A DNA stretch of 35,692 nt from SBAX01 sp964646605 (GCA_964646605.1 CAZYEX010000130.1:1-35692); one strand, 5' to 3'; counted from the first letter of the stretch, positions 9,335-18,205 are shown. Numbers and translations: made by a program. The notes: generated from the letters alone by a model not told the origin.

Positions 9335-9465
9335 GGCAATGCATACCTCCTTATGGCCGATGCAACTGAGCCATCGAGAATGACGCAGCTGCGGCTACAA
9401 ACTAGCCAAGATACCCGGCTTTGGCAAACAGGAGCAGTCGGAGCGAGAATGTAGCTGATGAGACG

Positions 9466-11850
9466 CTACCTAGTGGGGCGAGGACGAACCTCATGGATCC
9501 GCAATCCACTCACCGTGCCCGAGTAGTCGGTGGCCAATACACCGAAGCTGTCGGTCCGTTCTTCGCCAGTTGCAACCCGATTCTTTCCGGACCACCCAGC
9601 TCGCCACGGCGGCAATCCTCCCGAAATCAGTACGCTGGCCAGCCCCGCCATCGGGTTGGCACTGAAGCACTCTGTTGCGTGACCGTAGATAGCCGCGACG
9701 ACCGAGCGTTGTCGATGTTCGCGGCGTTCCGAGCGATCGGCTGCGATTACTCCAGCGAGTTCAACGCGATCGAGCCAAGTGGCGTTGGCGGAACAAACCA
9801 AATGATTGGGATGGCCGAGCTCAGCAATGACGCGCTGGACGGCAGCCACGCCGCGTCTGGTTGGCAAGGATGGCACGAACGCGCCCGCCGTTTCACGCAC
9901 AATCCCTCGGGGCGACGCGTTGCGGCCACGCGCAGCGTCAGCACGTTCGACGACCAACGCAACGGCCCCGCATCCGGTGGCGAAGCCGGCACACTTCCCG
10001 TTCGCGCCTGGGGACGGACTTGAGCGATACAACCCGAAATGAGCATATGCCCGGTTGATGACCGGTGCGTACTCGTCGGCCGCGCAGACCACAGCACGAG
10101 TCCAAACGCCGCTTCGCAACCGATGCGAAGCAAGAATGAGTGCATCGAGGCCGGCGGTACGCGTGCCGATGACCGTTTGGCACAGTCCCTGGATGGACAT
10201 CGTCGTGCTGAGATGCGCACTTCCCGCATTGGGGACACCTTCCGCGAAGAGCAGGGGGTTCGCCGCCGCGAGACCTTCATCGATGATCTGCTGATAGTAC
10301 CGTTCACAGAAACAAGTCGACCCGTGCGTGGTACCAAGAATGCCTGAGCAGGTTTCGCCGAACTCCTCGACATCTTCGACGTGAGCGTCTTGGTACGCCA
10401 GCGTCGTCGCGGCCAGAGTCAGCTTGACATAATCACTCATTCGCCGCACGCGGCGGGCGTTGAGCAAGTGATCGACGTTCAACCGCACAAGCCCACCCGT
10501 GTCTTGTGTGCCCGTTTCATCTTCACGCCGCCTAAGCAGGGACATGAACTCTTCGTTGCCTACCGCCCCAGGTAGAACGACGCCGACGCCGGTGATCCAA
10601 ACTTCGCGGTCTTGATCCGATGCGGATACGCATTCCGCGATTTGCGGAGTTCGAGGCGATCCCAGAACCATGCTAATGTTCGAACCACCAAAGCCCAGCG
10701 AAGTGTTGAGCACAAAACGGAGCGGAGCCCTACGTGCTTCATCCGTGGCCAGATGAAGTCCCTTGAACTCCACATCTTCCGCGCGTACGTTGGCGCACGG
10801 CGGAACAACCTTCTCTCGTAGCGCCGCGGCCGAAAGGATCAACTCCACGGCGCCAGCCCCGCCGAGGGTGTGGCCAAGACGGCTCTTGAAGGCCACCACC
10901 GGAACCGAGGCAAGATCGCCGAGGAAAACCCGCGAAAGCGCCTTGAACTCCGCGGCATCATTGTCCGGTGTCGCGGTTGCATGGGCCGCGATCATGCCGA
11001 TCTCCCGCGGCGCGACGCACGCCATGGTCAGCGCCTTTTGGATGGCACGAGCAGCTCCAGCGCCCTCGGGGTGCGGCTTCGAAAGATGGTACGCATCGCA
11101 GGCTTCGCCAAACCCTGCGATTCTCGCCAGCGGTGTTGCGTGGCGATGCAGAGCATCCGCGGCACGCTCCAGCACGACGATTCCGTACCCTTCACCCAGT
11201 TTCATGCCCGCGCGATCACGCGCGAACGGGCGAATCCGCCCCTCCGTGACCAGACGCATGCTGTTAAAACCGCCGTAGGCGTACTCGCTAATCGGGTCAT
11301 ATCCGCCGGCTAAGACCAGATCAAGCAAACCGCTGCGAAGCAGTGTGGCCGCAAGAGCGATGCTCGCCAAGCCGGACGAACATGCCGAACACACCGTCGT
11401 GGCGAACCCCTCGAGCCCCAGGCCAGCCGCCGCCGACTGGAGCACGTTCCCGGACAGAAACGTGCAGAGGGCCGCGGGGTCGCCGGTGCGCAGAAACCGT
11501 CCGCCGCTGCGCATGCCGTGCAGCGTCGTACCCACAACGATGCCGCAGCGCGAGGCCGCATACGGCAGCGGGCCCGGCGACGAAGCCTCGCGTAGCGCCT
11601 GCTTCATCGCCAACCGTAAATAACCGATCTCTCGGGGTTCATCCTCGGAAGCGTTCGGCAGATCGGGCGCCTGTCCGCCGTCCATGCCCGGCAAGAGCGG
11701 CGACTCGATGGCGGTCAACGGCCCGATGCCCGATCGGCCCTCTACCACGCCGCGCCACGCCGTGTCGCGATCGAGCCCCAAACAACAGGCTAGTCCCGCG
11801 CCGGTCATGACGACATCGGGTTCAAGCGCCATCGGGTTTTGTTCCACCAT
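9466..11850 (-). CDS. Ketosynthase fused to chain-length-factor-like ketosynthase
   Basis: Two beta-ketoacyl synthase domains lie in one 794-residue chain. The first (about 10-400) is catalytically complete, with Cys157 in VCSACSSG, His290 in AHATATPDND and His327 in KSRLGHTLGGAGA, plus a C-terminal LGFGGSN. The second (about 416-775) has lost the active-site Cys: the aligned segment is IGTRTAGLDAL with Arg564 in the Cys position. The HGTxTxxND motif has also decayed to CSANATWLD. It therefore looks like a KS-beta/chain length factor. Type II systems usually encode these as two proteins that form a heterodimer. I chose ATG 11850 because GGGAG lies five bases upstream, giving a 29-base overlap with the acyltransferase gene. 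Its role is the elongation of the aryl-primed polyene on the ACP. Confidence 0.9.
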   Translation of the reverse strand: MVEQNPMALEPDVVMTGAGLACCLGLDRDTAWRGVVEGRSGIGPLTAIESPLLPGMDGGQAPDLPNASEDEPREIGYLRLAMKQALREASSPGPLPYAASRCGIVVGTTLHGMRSGGRFLRTGDPAALCTFLSGNVLQSAAAGLGLEGFATTVCSACSSGLASIALAATLLRSGLLDLVLAGGYDPISEYAYGGFNSMRLVTEGRIRPFARDRAGMKLGEGYGIVVLERAADALHRHATPLARIAGFGEACDAYHLSKPHPEGAGAARAIQKALTMACVAPREIGMIAAHATATPDNDAAEFKALSRVFLGDLASVPVVAFKSRLGHTLGGAGAVELILSAAALREKVVPPCANVRAEDVEFKGLHLATDEARRAPLRFVLNTSLGFGGSNISMVLGSPRTPQIAECVSASDQDREVWITGVGVVLPGAVGNEEFMSLLRRREDETGTQDTGGLVRLNVDHLLNARRVRRMSDYVKLTLAATTLAYQDAHVEDVEEFGETCSGILGTTHGSTCFCERYYQQIIDEGLAAANPLLFAEGVPNAGSAHLSTTMSIQGLCQTVIGTRTAGLDALILASHRLRSGVWTRAVVCAADEYAPVINRAYAHFGLYRSSPSPGANGKCAGFATGCGAVALVVERADAARGRNASPRGIVRETAGAFVPSLPTRRGVAAVQRVIAELGHPNHLVCSANATWLDRVELAGVIAADRSERREHRQRSVVAAIYGHATECFSANPMAGLASVLISGGLPPWRAGWSGKNRVATGEERTDSFGVLATDYSGTVSGLRIHEVRPRPTR

Positions 11851-12850
11851 CAGCGCTCCCGTCGCCGAACCACAGGGGTTCAACCATCAGCCATTGCTCC
11901 GGGTGATCCCGGACATGCTTCTCGATCACTCTTGCAAGACTCAGCATCGCTGGGTGCCGGGCGTCCAGAGGACCGTCTTCCCGAGAAACCATGATCGGTT
12001 CCTCCACAACGATCCGCAGCCTACCTACGCTGGTCCGAAGGGAAAACACCGGAATGATCGGCGCGGCGGCGGCCAACGCCAGCTTGAGCGGCCCTGCGGG
12101 CATCAGCAAGTGTCTCCCAAGAAACGGGACAGGCACGCCCTTCTGCCCCGGCATGACCCGGTCGCCTTGGATCATCACCACCTCATCCGCCGCGAGCGCG
12201 CCACGCAGGCGTGTCCAAGTTGGCCAACCGTCATCGACCGGGGCCTCAACGACTCCGATCCGTTCGCGCAATCTCGACCGAAGTCGATCGAACCGCCGAG
12301 ACACGTCATGTCGGAAAACCACATGCACGCGGTTTTCGTGATCGACCAGAGCGGCCGTACCGAGTTCGAAGGAGCCCAGGTGGGCGGTGACGATCACCGC
12401 CCCGCGTTTGCTCCGTCGGGCATTGAGATAGGTTTCTCGTCCCTCGACGGAGTCGATGCGACGTCCTAACTCTTCCTTCGGAAGACGAAGCGCGCAGCCC
12501 AGCTCGTACACGGCGATGTAGAAGCTCCGGATCATGTTCTTGGCGAGCGCGACGCACTTCGCCTCGTCCGCCGAAGCGCCCAGAAGCACGCGCGCGTTGG
12601 CCAGGGTGTCTTTCCGCATGGTCGTGCCCAAGCGCCATGCGAAGAACAGAAAGAACCCACGCGTCCACCATACCACCTTGGGAGCGTGTTCGGTCCACCA
12701 GAACAAGAACTCGAGCCAGAAATTCGCTGACAAGCGACGCAGAACCGCCAACAGGCCGCCGAGCGGCGGTGAGGTGGCGTTTGCCGTAGCTGCTTGTCTT
12801 ACCTCGTGGTTCATGGTTCGCCAAACGATTTCGCATCGTGAGTCGCACAT
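11822..12850 (-). CDS. Lysophospholipid acyltransferase, LpxL/HtrB-like
   Basis: This is a membrane-associated acyltransferase of about 342 residues. It carries the HxxxxE/D-type catalytic motif as TAHLGSFELG, a downstream MIQGDRVMPGQKGVPVPFLG block, and PIIPVFSLR, all typical of the LpxL/HtrB branch. Hydrophobic residues near the N-terminus (WLEFLFWW, FFLFFAW) would anchor it in the inner membrane. Aryl-polyene clusters contain such an enzyme to attach the polyene chain to a lipid or glycolipid. The start is uncertain: ATG 12850 (weak GGA upstream), ATG 12814 and TTG 12865 are all in frame. It lies 86 bases downstream of the LolA-like gene and overlaps the start of the ketosynthase gene. Confidence 0.85.
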   Translation of the reverse strand: MCDSRCEIVWRTMNHEVRQAATANATSPPLGGLLAVLRRLSANFWLEFLFWWTEHAPKVVWWTRGFFLFFAWRLGTTMRKDTLANARVLLGASADEAKCVALAKNMIRSFYIAVYELGCALRLPKEELGRRIDSVEGRETYLNARRSKRGAVIVTAHLGSFELGTAALVDHENRVHVVFRHDVSRRFDRLRSRLRERIGVVEAPVDDGWPTWTRLRGALAADEVVMIQGDRVMPGQKGVPVPFLGRHLLMPAGPLKLALAAAAPIIPVFSLRTSVGRLRIVVEEPIMVSREDGPLDARHPAMLSLARVIEKHVRDHPEQWLMVEPLWFGDGSADGGTKPDGA

Positions 12851-12936
12851 CGCGATCCGTTCCAACTCGCGATGCCTTGGCCATTTCGTGTGAAAGGAAC
12901 CCCGAAACGCATCTTACTGTGAGATCCGAGACTGTT

Positions 12937-13698
12937 TCACGGAGGAGTTCCAGTCGATTCCTTTTCAAGCCCCGCCAGGGGTCGGACGATCTGCGTGCCC
13001 GCCGGGACAGTTAGCTCGACGTCCTTGTTGTCGAGCCCCGTGTTGGGGCGCATGTTGGAAAAAGAAATCACGGTTCGGTCGCCATCCGCGTCAAGCATTT
13101 CGACGCGAACAATAAACGCGGTAGTCGTGTTCAAAACGACGTCGACACGACGAAGGTACTTGCGGAGGGCCTCATCGCGCGGCCGCAGACAGAGTCCCAG
13201 GTATGTTCCGGCGGAGCCCGCGTCGCCCGAATCCGCGACCGGGATGCGCTCGATGGTGAACCGATCGAGCAAAGCCGTCAGTTGGGGCAACGGCGAGACC
13301 GCCAACCACTTTAGCTTCTCGTCGAGCTGATACACTTCGAGCGTAGATCGCTGCGGGTAGTAGATGCTGATCCCTGTGGCGTCCACGATCATTGCCGTGG
13401 GCTGTGGACTGAACGTATCCCATCGTGTACGCGACCCGAGGATACGCATCCTCCCCCGGGAGATGAGGGGATTCTTGAGAAGGGCGGTAAACTTGCGCTC
13501 TTCAAAATCCGTCGTGAGATCCCGAATCTGGGCTACTCTGCGATCAATCGCTTCCAGTTCCGCCGCCAAGGTCGGGTCGAGTGCTTCTCGTGTTTCCGAT
13601 TCCGTTTGCTCGATGCCGTCAGCCTGCGCACCGCTGGCCGGCGCAAACAGCGGCGCTGTCATCCAAACCAGAATGATCGCGTGTCCGGAGATCGTCAT
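12937..13698 (-). CDS. LolA-like outer-membrane lipoprotein carrier
   Basis: This is a 253-residue secreted protein with a signal peptide (MTISGHAIILVWMTAPLFAP...SGAQA). The mature part has LolA-fold features: IRDLTTDFEERKFTALLKNP, the turn SRGRMRILGSRTRWDTFSP, ISIYYPQRSTLEVYQLDEK and a long beta-rich C-terminal half. LolA normally ferries lipoproteins across the periplasm. Variants inside aryl-polyene clusters are thought to help move the pigment. The ATG at 13698 overlaps the dehydratase stop by four bases. The frame stays open for a further 128 codons upstream, but that part is the shadow of the dehydratase gene. Confidence 0.8.
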   Translation of the reverse strand: MTISGHAIILVWMTAPLFAPASGAQADGIEQTESETREALDPTLAAELEAIDRRVAQIRDLTTDFEERKFTALLKNPLISRGRMRILGSRTRWDTFSPQPTAMIVDATGISIYYPQRSTLEVYQLDEKLKWLAVSPLPQLTALLDRFTIERIPVADSGDAGSAGTYLGLCLRPRDEALRKYLRRVDVVLNTTTAFIVRVEMLDADGDRTVISFSNMRPNTGLDNKDVELTVPAGTQIVRPLAGLEKESTGTPP

Positions 13699-14201
13699 GG
13701 CGTCTTGCACGATACCTCCACTGGCGCGGCCGGATTTGTGTTTCCCACGAGGGTCAATCGACCGCGCGCCACGAGGTGCCCGTCGCACCGCGCCTCGACC
13801 TCGAACTGGCGAAGCGCGCCCAACGTGCGAACCATCCGACTTCGAAGCAGGACCTCGGCCGGCGGGACGACCACCTCCTTGAAGCGAACATCGGCGTGGG
13901 CCAGCTTGCCTTCGCCGATGGGAAGATCGGCTCGATCCTCGGTACCGCACCGGCGAACACTGAAGAGAAAACCTATCAGTCCCGAGAGCTGGGCGAGCGC
14001 CTCTGCAATGAGCACGCCCGGAACAATCGGTCGGCCGGGAAAATGCCCCGCGAAAAAGGACTCCGTCCCATCCACGTACCACACCGCCTCGCCGGATGCC
14101 TCGGGTTCGAGCACTGAAACCGATGTCAGGAAGCGGAACGGCGGACGGTGGGGAAGCGCGTCGAGAATGTTGAGCGGCGGAAGCGTCACGGGGTCTCTCA
14201 T
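13695..14201 (-). CDS. 3-hydroxyacyl-ACP dehydratase, FabZ/FabA-like hotdog protein
   Basis: This 168-residue hotdog-fold dehydratase carries GHFPGRPIVPGVLIAEALAQ, which contains the catalytic His and Glu of the FabZ family. The N-terminal ILDALPHRPPFRFLTSV is also typical. In this cluster it should remove water from the 3-hydroxyacyl intermediates during polyene extension and so create the conjugated double bonds. The C-terminal FEVEARCDGHLVARGRLTL is the usual final strand. The gene starts three bases after the ACP stop and overlaps the LolA-like gene by four bases. Confidence 0.9.
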   Translation of the reverse strand: MRDPVTLPPLNILDALPHRPPFRFLTSVSVLEPEASGEAVWYVDGTESFFAGHFPGRPIVPGVLIAEALAQLSGLIGFLFSVRRCGTEDRADLPIGEGKLAHADVRFKEVVVPPAEVLLRSRMVRTLGALRQFEVEARCDGHLVARGRLTLVGNTNPAAPVEVSCKTP

Positions 14202-14204
14202 CGA

Positions 14205-14474
14205 CTACGGCCTCCGGTGTTCCTCGACGAAACGGGCGAGGCTGGCCACGCTCTTGAACACGTCCGGTCCGAACGCCTCAGTGGCCATTTTGAATCCAAA
14301 TTCGGCTTCAAGGCTCTGCATAAGGAGGAGAGCATCGAGCGAATCAAGATCCAGACCGCCACCAAAAAGTGGGGCGTCCGGCGTCAGCTGAAGGTCATCG
14401 CCGAGCATGAGGTCCCGACGGATTATCCCAACGATGCGACCTTCGAGGCTCTCTTGCTGGGACATAGATTTCAT
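14205..14474 (-). CDS. Acyl carrier protein
   Basis: This is a small acidic carrier protein of 89 residues (86 if the ATG at 14465 is used). The phosphopantetheine attachment motif is GLDLDSLDALLLMQ, with Ser as the modified residue. It is followed by LEAEFGFKMATEAFGPDVFKS and VASLARFVEEH, the usual helices III and IV. It is the first gene of the leftward pigment operon and presumably carries the aryl-primed growing chain for the ketosynthase and the dehydratase. The open frame upstream to 14771 has no ACP similarity and runs into the divergent promoter region. Confidence 0.88.
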   Translation of the reverse strand: MKSMSQQESLEGRIVGIIRRDLMLGDDLQLTPDAPLFGGGLDLDSLDALLLMQSLEAEFGFKMATEAFGPDVFKSVASLARFVEEHRRP

Positions 14475-14746
14475 ACGACCCGAACCGCCCTTTGTGAACT
14501 TAACTTCAAGCGTACGCGGAAACAGCGAATCTGTCAAGCGTCGTCGGGCAACCTGAACGTGCGGTTCAGATTCGAAATCCGGCCCGCAATAGCGATGTGG
14601 CGTGGTCAGTTCGCCTTGAGTAGGATACCCTAAGGACTTGAGCTTGTCGTCGGGCGCCCAGAGCACTAGCTCCGGGGACTCGTCCGTACTGACGGCCGGT
14701 TTCGTGTCCGTATTGCGGTCATCACAATGACGCTCGTTGAGAACGC
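14475..14746. promoter_or_regulatory. Divergent intergenic region of the pigment cluster
   Basis: This 272-base gap separates the leftward pigment operon from the rightward permease gene and must hold promoters for both. I see no convincing -35/-10 pair, no sigma-54 signature and no strong operator-like palindrome. Confidence 0.5.
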
Positions 14747-15898
14747 ATGAACGCTGTCCTCGCGCTGGCAAGTAAGGACGTACTCCTGTTGCTTCGCGAC
14801 CCGACCGGGTTCGTAGTCACGTTCGTCAGTCCGCTGATCTATGCCGTGTTCTTCGGGCTCGTTTTCGGGGGTCGTCTTGGGAGCCTAGATTCGTCCCGCG
14901 TCACCATTACCGCTGTGGACGAGGACGGAACAAAATCGTCGAGGACCGTGATCGAAGCCTTGAAAGGATGCCCGGGGTTTGACGTGGAGCTGGCAGAGCG
15001 TACGCCGGCGCTGGAGGCGTTCCGACGTGGTGAGGTGCCCGTGTGCGTCATCATTCCCACTGGGTTCGAGAGGCGGGCGAGGCTGAAAGACGGAGCAGAA
15101 CCTTCGATGATCGAGGTGGCGATCAGGTCGGACCAACTCCACTTGCGACACCTATTCCGTCGGGACACCCCCGATTTCCTCTTCGTCGGGGCCGATTGTC
15201 CCACTGCCGACCTCGCCTCCGCTGCTCAGGATGACCCGACTGCTTCACGCTTACCTGCGAACACTGAGGGGCACGTGTCAGCAAGCGCCGCCCGGACTGC
15301 ACCCGACAATGTCTACGCCGTCGCATTTCCGCAGGGAATGACCTGGGGCGTGCTGGGCTGTACCGCCGCGTTTGGATTGTCTTTGGTGGTCGAACGAAAC
15401 CGTGGGACGCTCCTGCGCTTGCGTCTCGCTCCGATCACGCGCACTCAAATCCTAGCTGGAAAAGCGGGTGCATGCTTCTCGACCTCGCTTCTCTTAGGGA
15501 TTGCACTGTTCGCTCTATCGCGGATTGTCTTCGGGGTCCGTCCCGGGTCCTTGGGCTTGCTCATGTTGGCGCTGCTCTCTGTGTCGATCGCGTTCGTCGG
15601 CATCATGATGTTTCTCTCCGTCTGGGGAAAAACGGAACAGGCAGCCAGCAGCATCATCTGGACGGTTCTACTCGGAATGAGTATGCTCGGCGGCGGCATG
15701 GTGCCGCGTTTCTTCATGCCGTCCTCGCTGCAGAGGCTCGGCGACCTGAGTCCTATCCGTTGGGCCATTTTTGCGATGGAAGGAGCGATTTGGAGGGGCT
15801 TCACGCTCGGCGAGATGGTGCAACCGTGCGGGATCTTGATCGCGGTCGGGTTGTCTTGCTTTGCCTTGGGTGTTATCAGTTTCCGCTGGTCGGACTGA
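14747..15898 (+). CDS. ABC-2 type transporter permease
   Basis: This 383-residue permease begins with a cytoplasmic stretch (LALASKDVLLLLRDPTGF) and a first membrane helix (VVTFVSPLIYAVFFGLVFGG). A large extracytoplasmic domain of about 160 residues follows, then five or so helices in the C-terminal part, including VVERNRGTLLRLRLAPITRTQ, a loop typical of ABC-2 permeases. Its most likely ATPase is encoded at 1137-2078. Together they could export the pigment-linked lipid or a glycolipid acceptor. It is transcribed divergently from the ACP gene, and the glycosyltransferase gene follows at close spacing. Confidence 0.88.
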   Translation: MNAVLALASKDVLLLLRDPTGFVVTFVSPLIYAVFFGLVFGGRLGSLDSSRVTITAVDEDGTKSSRTVIEALKGCPGFDVELAERTPALEAFRRGEVPVCVIIPTGFERRARLKDGAEPSMIEVAIRSDQLHLRHLFRRDTPDFLFVGADCPTADLASAAQDDPTASRLPANTEGHVSASAARTAPDNVYAVAFPQGMTWGVLGCTAAFGLSLVVERNRGTLLRLRLAPITRTQILAGKAGACFSTSLLLGIALFALSRIVFGVRPGSLGLLMLALLSVSIAFVGIMMFLSVWGKTEQAASSIIWTVLLGMSMLGGGMVPRFFMPSSLQRLGDLSPIRWAIFAMEGAIWRGFTLGEMVQPCGILIAVGLSCFALGVISFRWSD

Positions 15899-15938
15899 AC
15901 TTGAAGTCGCGTAGGCAGTGGCCGCAGACGATCGCTTT

Positions 15939-17240
15939 ATGAAACCGAACCGATCAGTCCATTCAGATACGATCGCGAGCTTCTCCCTGGCAGTTGTCGC
16001 ACCCACCTACAACAACGCGGGGACACTCCGCGACATTCTTGACCGGCTCGAGCGACTCCGCCTGCCTCTCATCGTAGTCAACGACGGTTCGACCGACGCA
16101 ACTGCGGAACTACTCTCCGCTTGGACGAAGCAGGAACGCACTATTCCGGTTACGGTCCTCGCTCATGTGCGTAACAAAGGGAAGGCGGCGGCGATGCGAA
16201 GCGGTTTTGCGACCGCTGTATCCGCTGGTCACACCCACATAGCCACTATCGACACGGACGGTCAATTGGATCCGGAAGACATCCCCGCGCTCCTTTGTGT
16301 GGCACGCGAAGTACCCGATGCGATCGTGCTCGGAACTCGTCGTCGCGACATTTTTGGCTGTCCCAAGTTCAGCCACCTTGCCTGGTGGATGACCGCACTC
16401 GGTATCTTCCTTGAAACCGGGTGCCGTGTACTTGACAGTCAGTGCGGTTTGCGTGTTTACCCGCTGCACGTGCTCGAGTTCATTCGCTGCAAGTCGAGGC
16501 GATACGGTTTTGAATCGGAAGTCATCACGAGGGCTCTCTGGGCCGGGTGTCCCCTCGTTCGAGTACCCGTAGCCTGCCGCTATTTTCCGCCGTCGCAGCG
16601 CGTCAGCCATCTCAAACCTGTGCGCGACGGGATGCGTTCGTTTTTCATGCATTTTGCCTTGACCGTGCGACGAATTGTCCCTTGGCCGTCGTCACGCCTT
16701 GATCGTCATCCCACCTCCGTTCGTGACCCCCAGTGGAAAGCAACTGCGGGGAACTCGGAGCCACGATCCTCCGCGATCGGGAAACGGTGGATGCGGTTCC
16801 AGCCTCTTGCAGTCTGGCACCAGCTTCGCAACGACCGCTTCGAGCAACTCTTGGTGGCTGCAGCCTTGGGCATCGGCGCATTCGTGAGCAACATCCCTTT
16901 GGGCGGATGGCAGATAGTATTGGCCGCTTATGTAGCCATGCGAACTCACGTCCACATCCTTCCTGCGGTGACGACTTCGCTTCTCTGCCTCAGTTCCGTT
17001 GCTCCCAGCTTGAGTAACCTGGCCATCGGGACTGGATATCTGGTACTCCATTTCTCCCTGCCTGATGTCGAGGTTCTTGCCCCGGAGCACTTGCCGCACT
17101 GGCAACGCCTAGCGTGCGTTCCCGTCTCATGGCCGATCGGTTCCGTCATCGTCGGGTTTTTCTGCACATGGATTATTTTGCCATTCTTTGAGCGGCTGTT
17201 CCGTTTGATTCCTGTTCGAAAGGACCTGTGCGAATCATGA
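15939..17240 (+). CDS. Glycosyltransferase family 2 fused to a DUF2062 membrane domain
   Basis: This chain of about 433 residues has two parts. The N-terminal GT-A domain shows VVAPTYNNAGTL, IVVNDGSTDAT, ARNKGKAAAMRSG-like VRNKGKAAAMRSG, and the metal-binding IDTDGQLDPEDIP, as in dolichyl- or undecaprenyl-phosphate sugar transferases. The C-terminal part (about 290-400) is a DUF2062 domain with hydrophobic segments (LLVAAALGIGAFVSNIPLGG and others). GT2-DUF2062 fusions occur in aryl-polyene-type clusters next to the acyltransferase. The enzyme probably builds the sugar part of the lipid anchor. ATG 15939 has no Shine-Dalgarno, and GTG 15918 is an in-frame alternative preceded by GTAGG. It lies 20-40 bases after the permease gene, so the two are probably co-transcribed. 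Confidence 0.85.
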   Translation: MKPNRSVHSDTIASFSLAVVAPTYNNAGTLRDILDRLERLRLPLIVVNDGSTDATAELLSAWTKQERTIPVTVLAHVRNKGKAAAMRSGFATAVSAGHTHIATIDTDGQLDPEDIPALLCVAREVPDAIVLGTRRRDIFGCPKFSHLAWWMTALGIFLETGCRVLDSQCGLRVYPLHVLEFIRCKSRRYGFESEVITRALWAGCPLVRVPVACRYFPPSQRVSHLKPVRDGMRSFFMHFALTVRRIVPWPSSRLDRHPTSVRDPQWKATAGNSEPRSSAIGKRWMRFQPLAVWHQLRNDRFEQLLVAAALGIGAFVSNIPLGGWQIVLAAYVAMRTHVHILPAVTTSLLCLSSVAPSLSNLAIGTGYLVLHFSLPDVEVLAPEHLPHWQRLACVPVSWPIGSVIVGFFCTWIILPFFERLFRLIPVRKDLCES

Positions 17241-17554
17241 AGGCTGGCGCGCATTTCGCACGAAATGTTGGATTGGCCGGGGTTGGGGTGATGTTGGCGG
17301 TGGTTCGAGGTTTCTTGGGAAACGACGGTCTTCCGGTCGCCCAACGGGTGTTGGAGCCTGGGCTCTAACGCATCACCCCCGAAGCACGCATACTTCGTTG
17401 CGGCAGTGGCGGCAGCTTTGGTTGCCCACCACCATGCCGAATCCCGCCAATGCGCTGTCCTTCAACTGGGAATTCACCGGCCGCCTGCATGAAGTAAGGC
17501 CGCTCTCGTCCACCTGAGCACGACAACTGATGATGGGCACTTCGGCCGCTGGGT

Positions 17555-17700
17555 CGGTCCTGGACGCGCGATCGAGTGGTCCCAAGATCCCATGGGTGCA
17601 TGACGGCTCGGATCGGGGCGCGTTGCCGGCGCAAGGTCAGCGACTTCCACCGTGAAGGCGAGGAAGCGACGATCCGCCTGAGCGGAAAAGGCGATAACCT
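17555..17700 (+). pseudogene. Relic of a tyrosine recombinase (phage-type integrase)
   Basis: In one plus-strand frame the translation runs RDRVVPRSHGCMTARIGARC and continues with RRKVSDFHREGEEATIRLSG and KGDN. This follows the catalytic-Arg region of planctomycete tyrosine recombinases, which usually read like RDRALLGLMVYTxARxGAxxxLxVxDF...LRxxEKGGK. The Arg of TARIGA corresponds to the first catalytic Arg. Both ends lose similarity quickly, so only a fragment remains. The family call rests on motif memory. Confidence 0.5.
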
Positions 17701-18076
17701 TGGAGTGACGGGTAGGCGGGTCGCCCCCGCCGTCGTTTCCGGTCGCCGCGTTGGCGAGCGCTCGATTTTCGTAAACGTCGATGCGCCTACGAGTTGCGTG
17801 ATCTAGGCGGCGGTTTCATTAACCGGCTCGGTGTGAGTAAATGCAGTTCCCTTAACTGCGACTCGTGCGACGGCAGGCCAATTCGGAAAAACACATCTTC
17901 CTTTGTTAAACGCGTTCCATGCAGCACCGATCGCCGCATTGTGTTTTTCGATTAAAAAACGGACGCAATTCATTATTTCGTTGGACCCTGACAAGGCCAA
18001 AAGGTGGTTGACCTATTAACTAAGGAAGGCAGAATGATTTACCATTTTTCGTTTCCTGAGCCGAGTTTCTTTCTGG

Positions 18077-18205
18077 CGGCGGAGCCGCCGGGAGGTCGCC
18101 AGGGGACACGGCATCACGCTGACGGAACAGCAGTGGAACGAACTCGATCGCGTGCGCTTCACGACACCTTCGGCGGGTGTCTTCCGCAACTGGCGGATCG
18201 AATCG
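18077..18205 (+). pseudogene. Possible transposase N-terminal scrap (IS630-like)
   Basis: A short frame encodes RREVARGHGITLTEQQWNEL followed by DRVRFTTPSAGVFRN. It resembles the start of HTH-type transposases of the IS630 kind, in which a TxEQxxELxRxRxxTxxAxVFRN pattern precedes the helix-turn-helix. The frame loses similarity right after FRN. Terminal inverted repeats are not visible. This is a weak call. Confidence 0.22.

Noticed and set aside
13699..14082. N-terminal extension of the LolA-like protein
   Set aside because: The extra 128 residues lie entirely within the dehydratase gene in another frame, are low in complexity and precede a good signal peptide start with an ATGA overlap.
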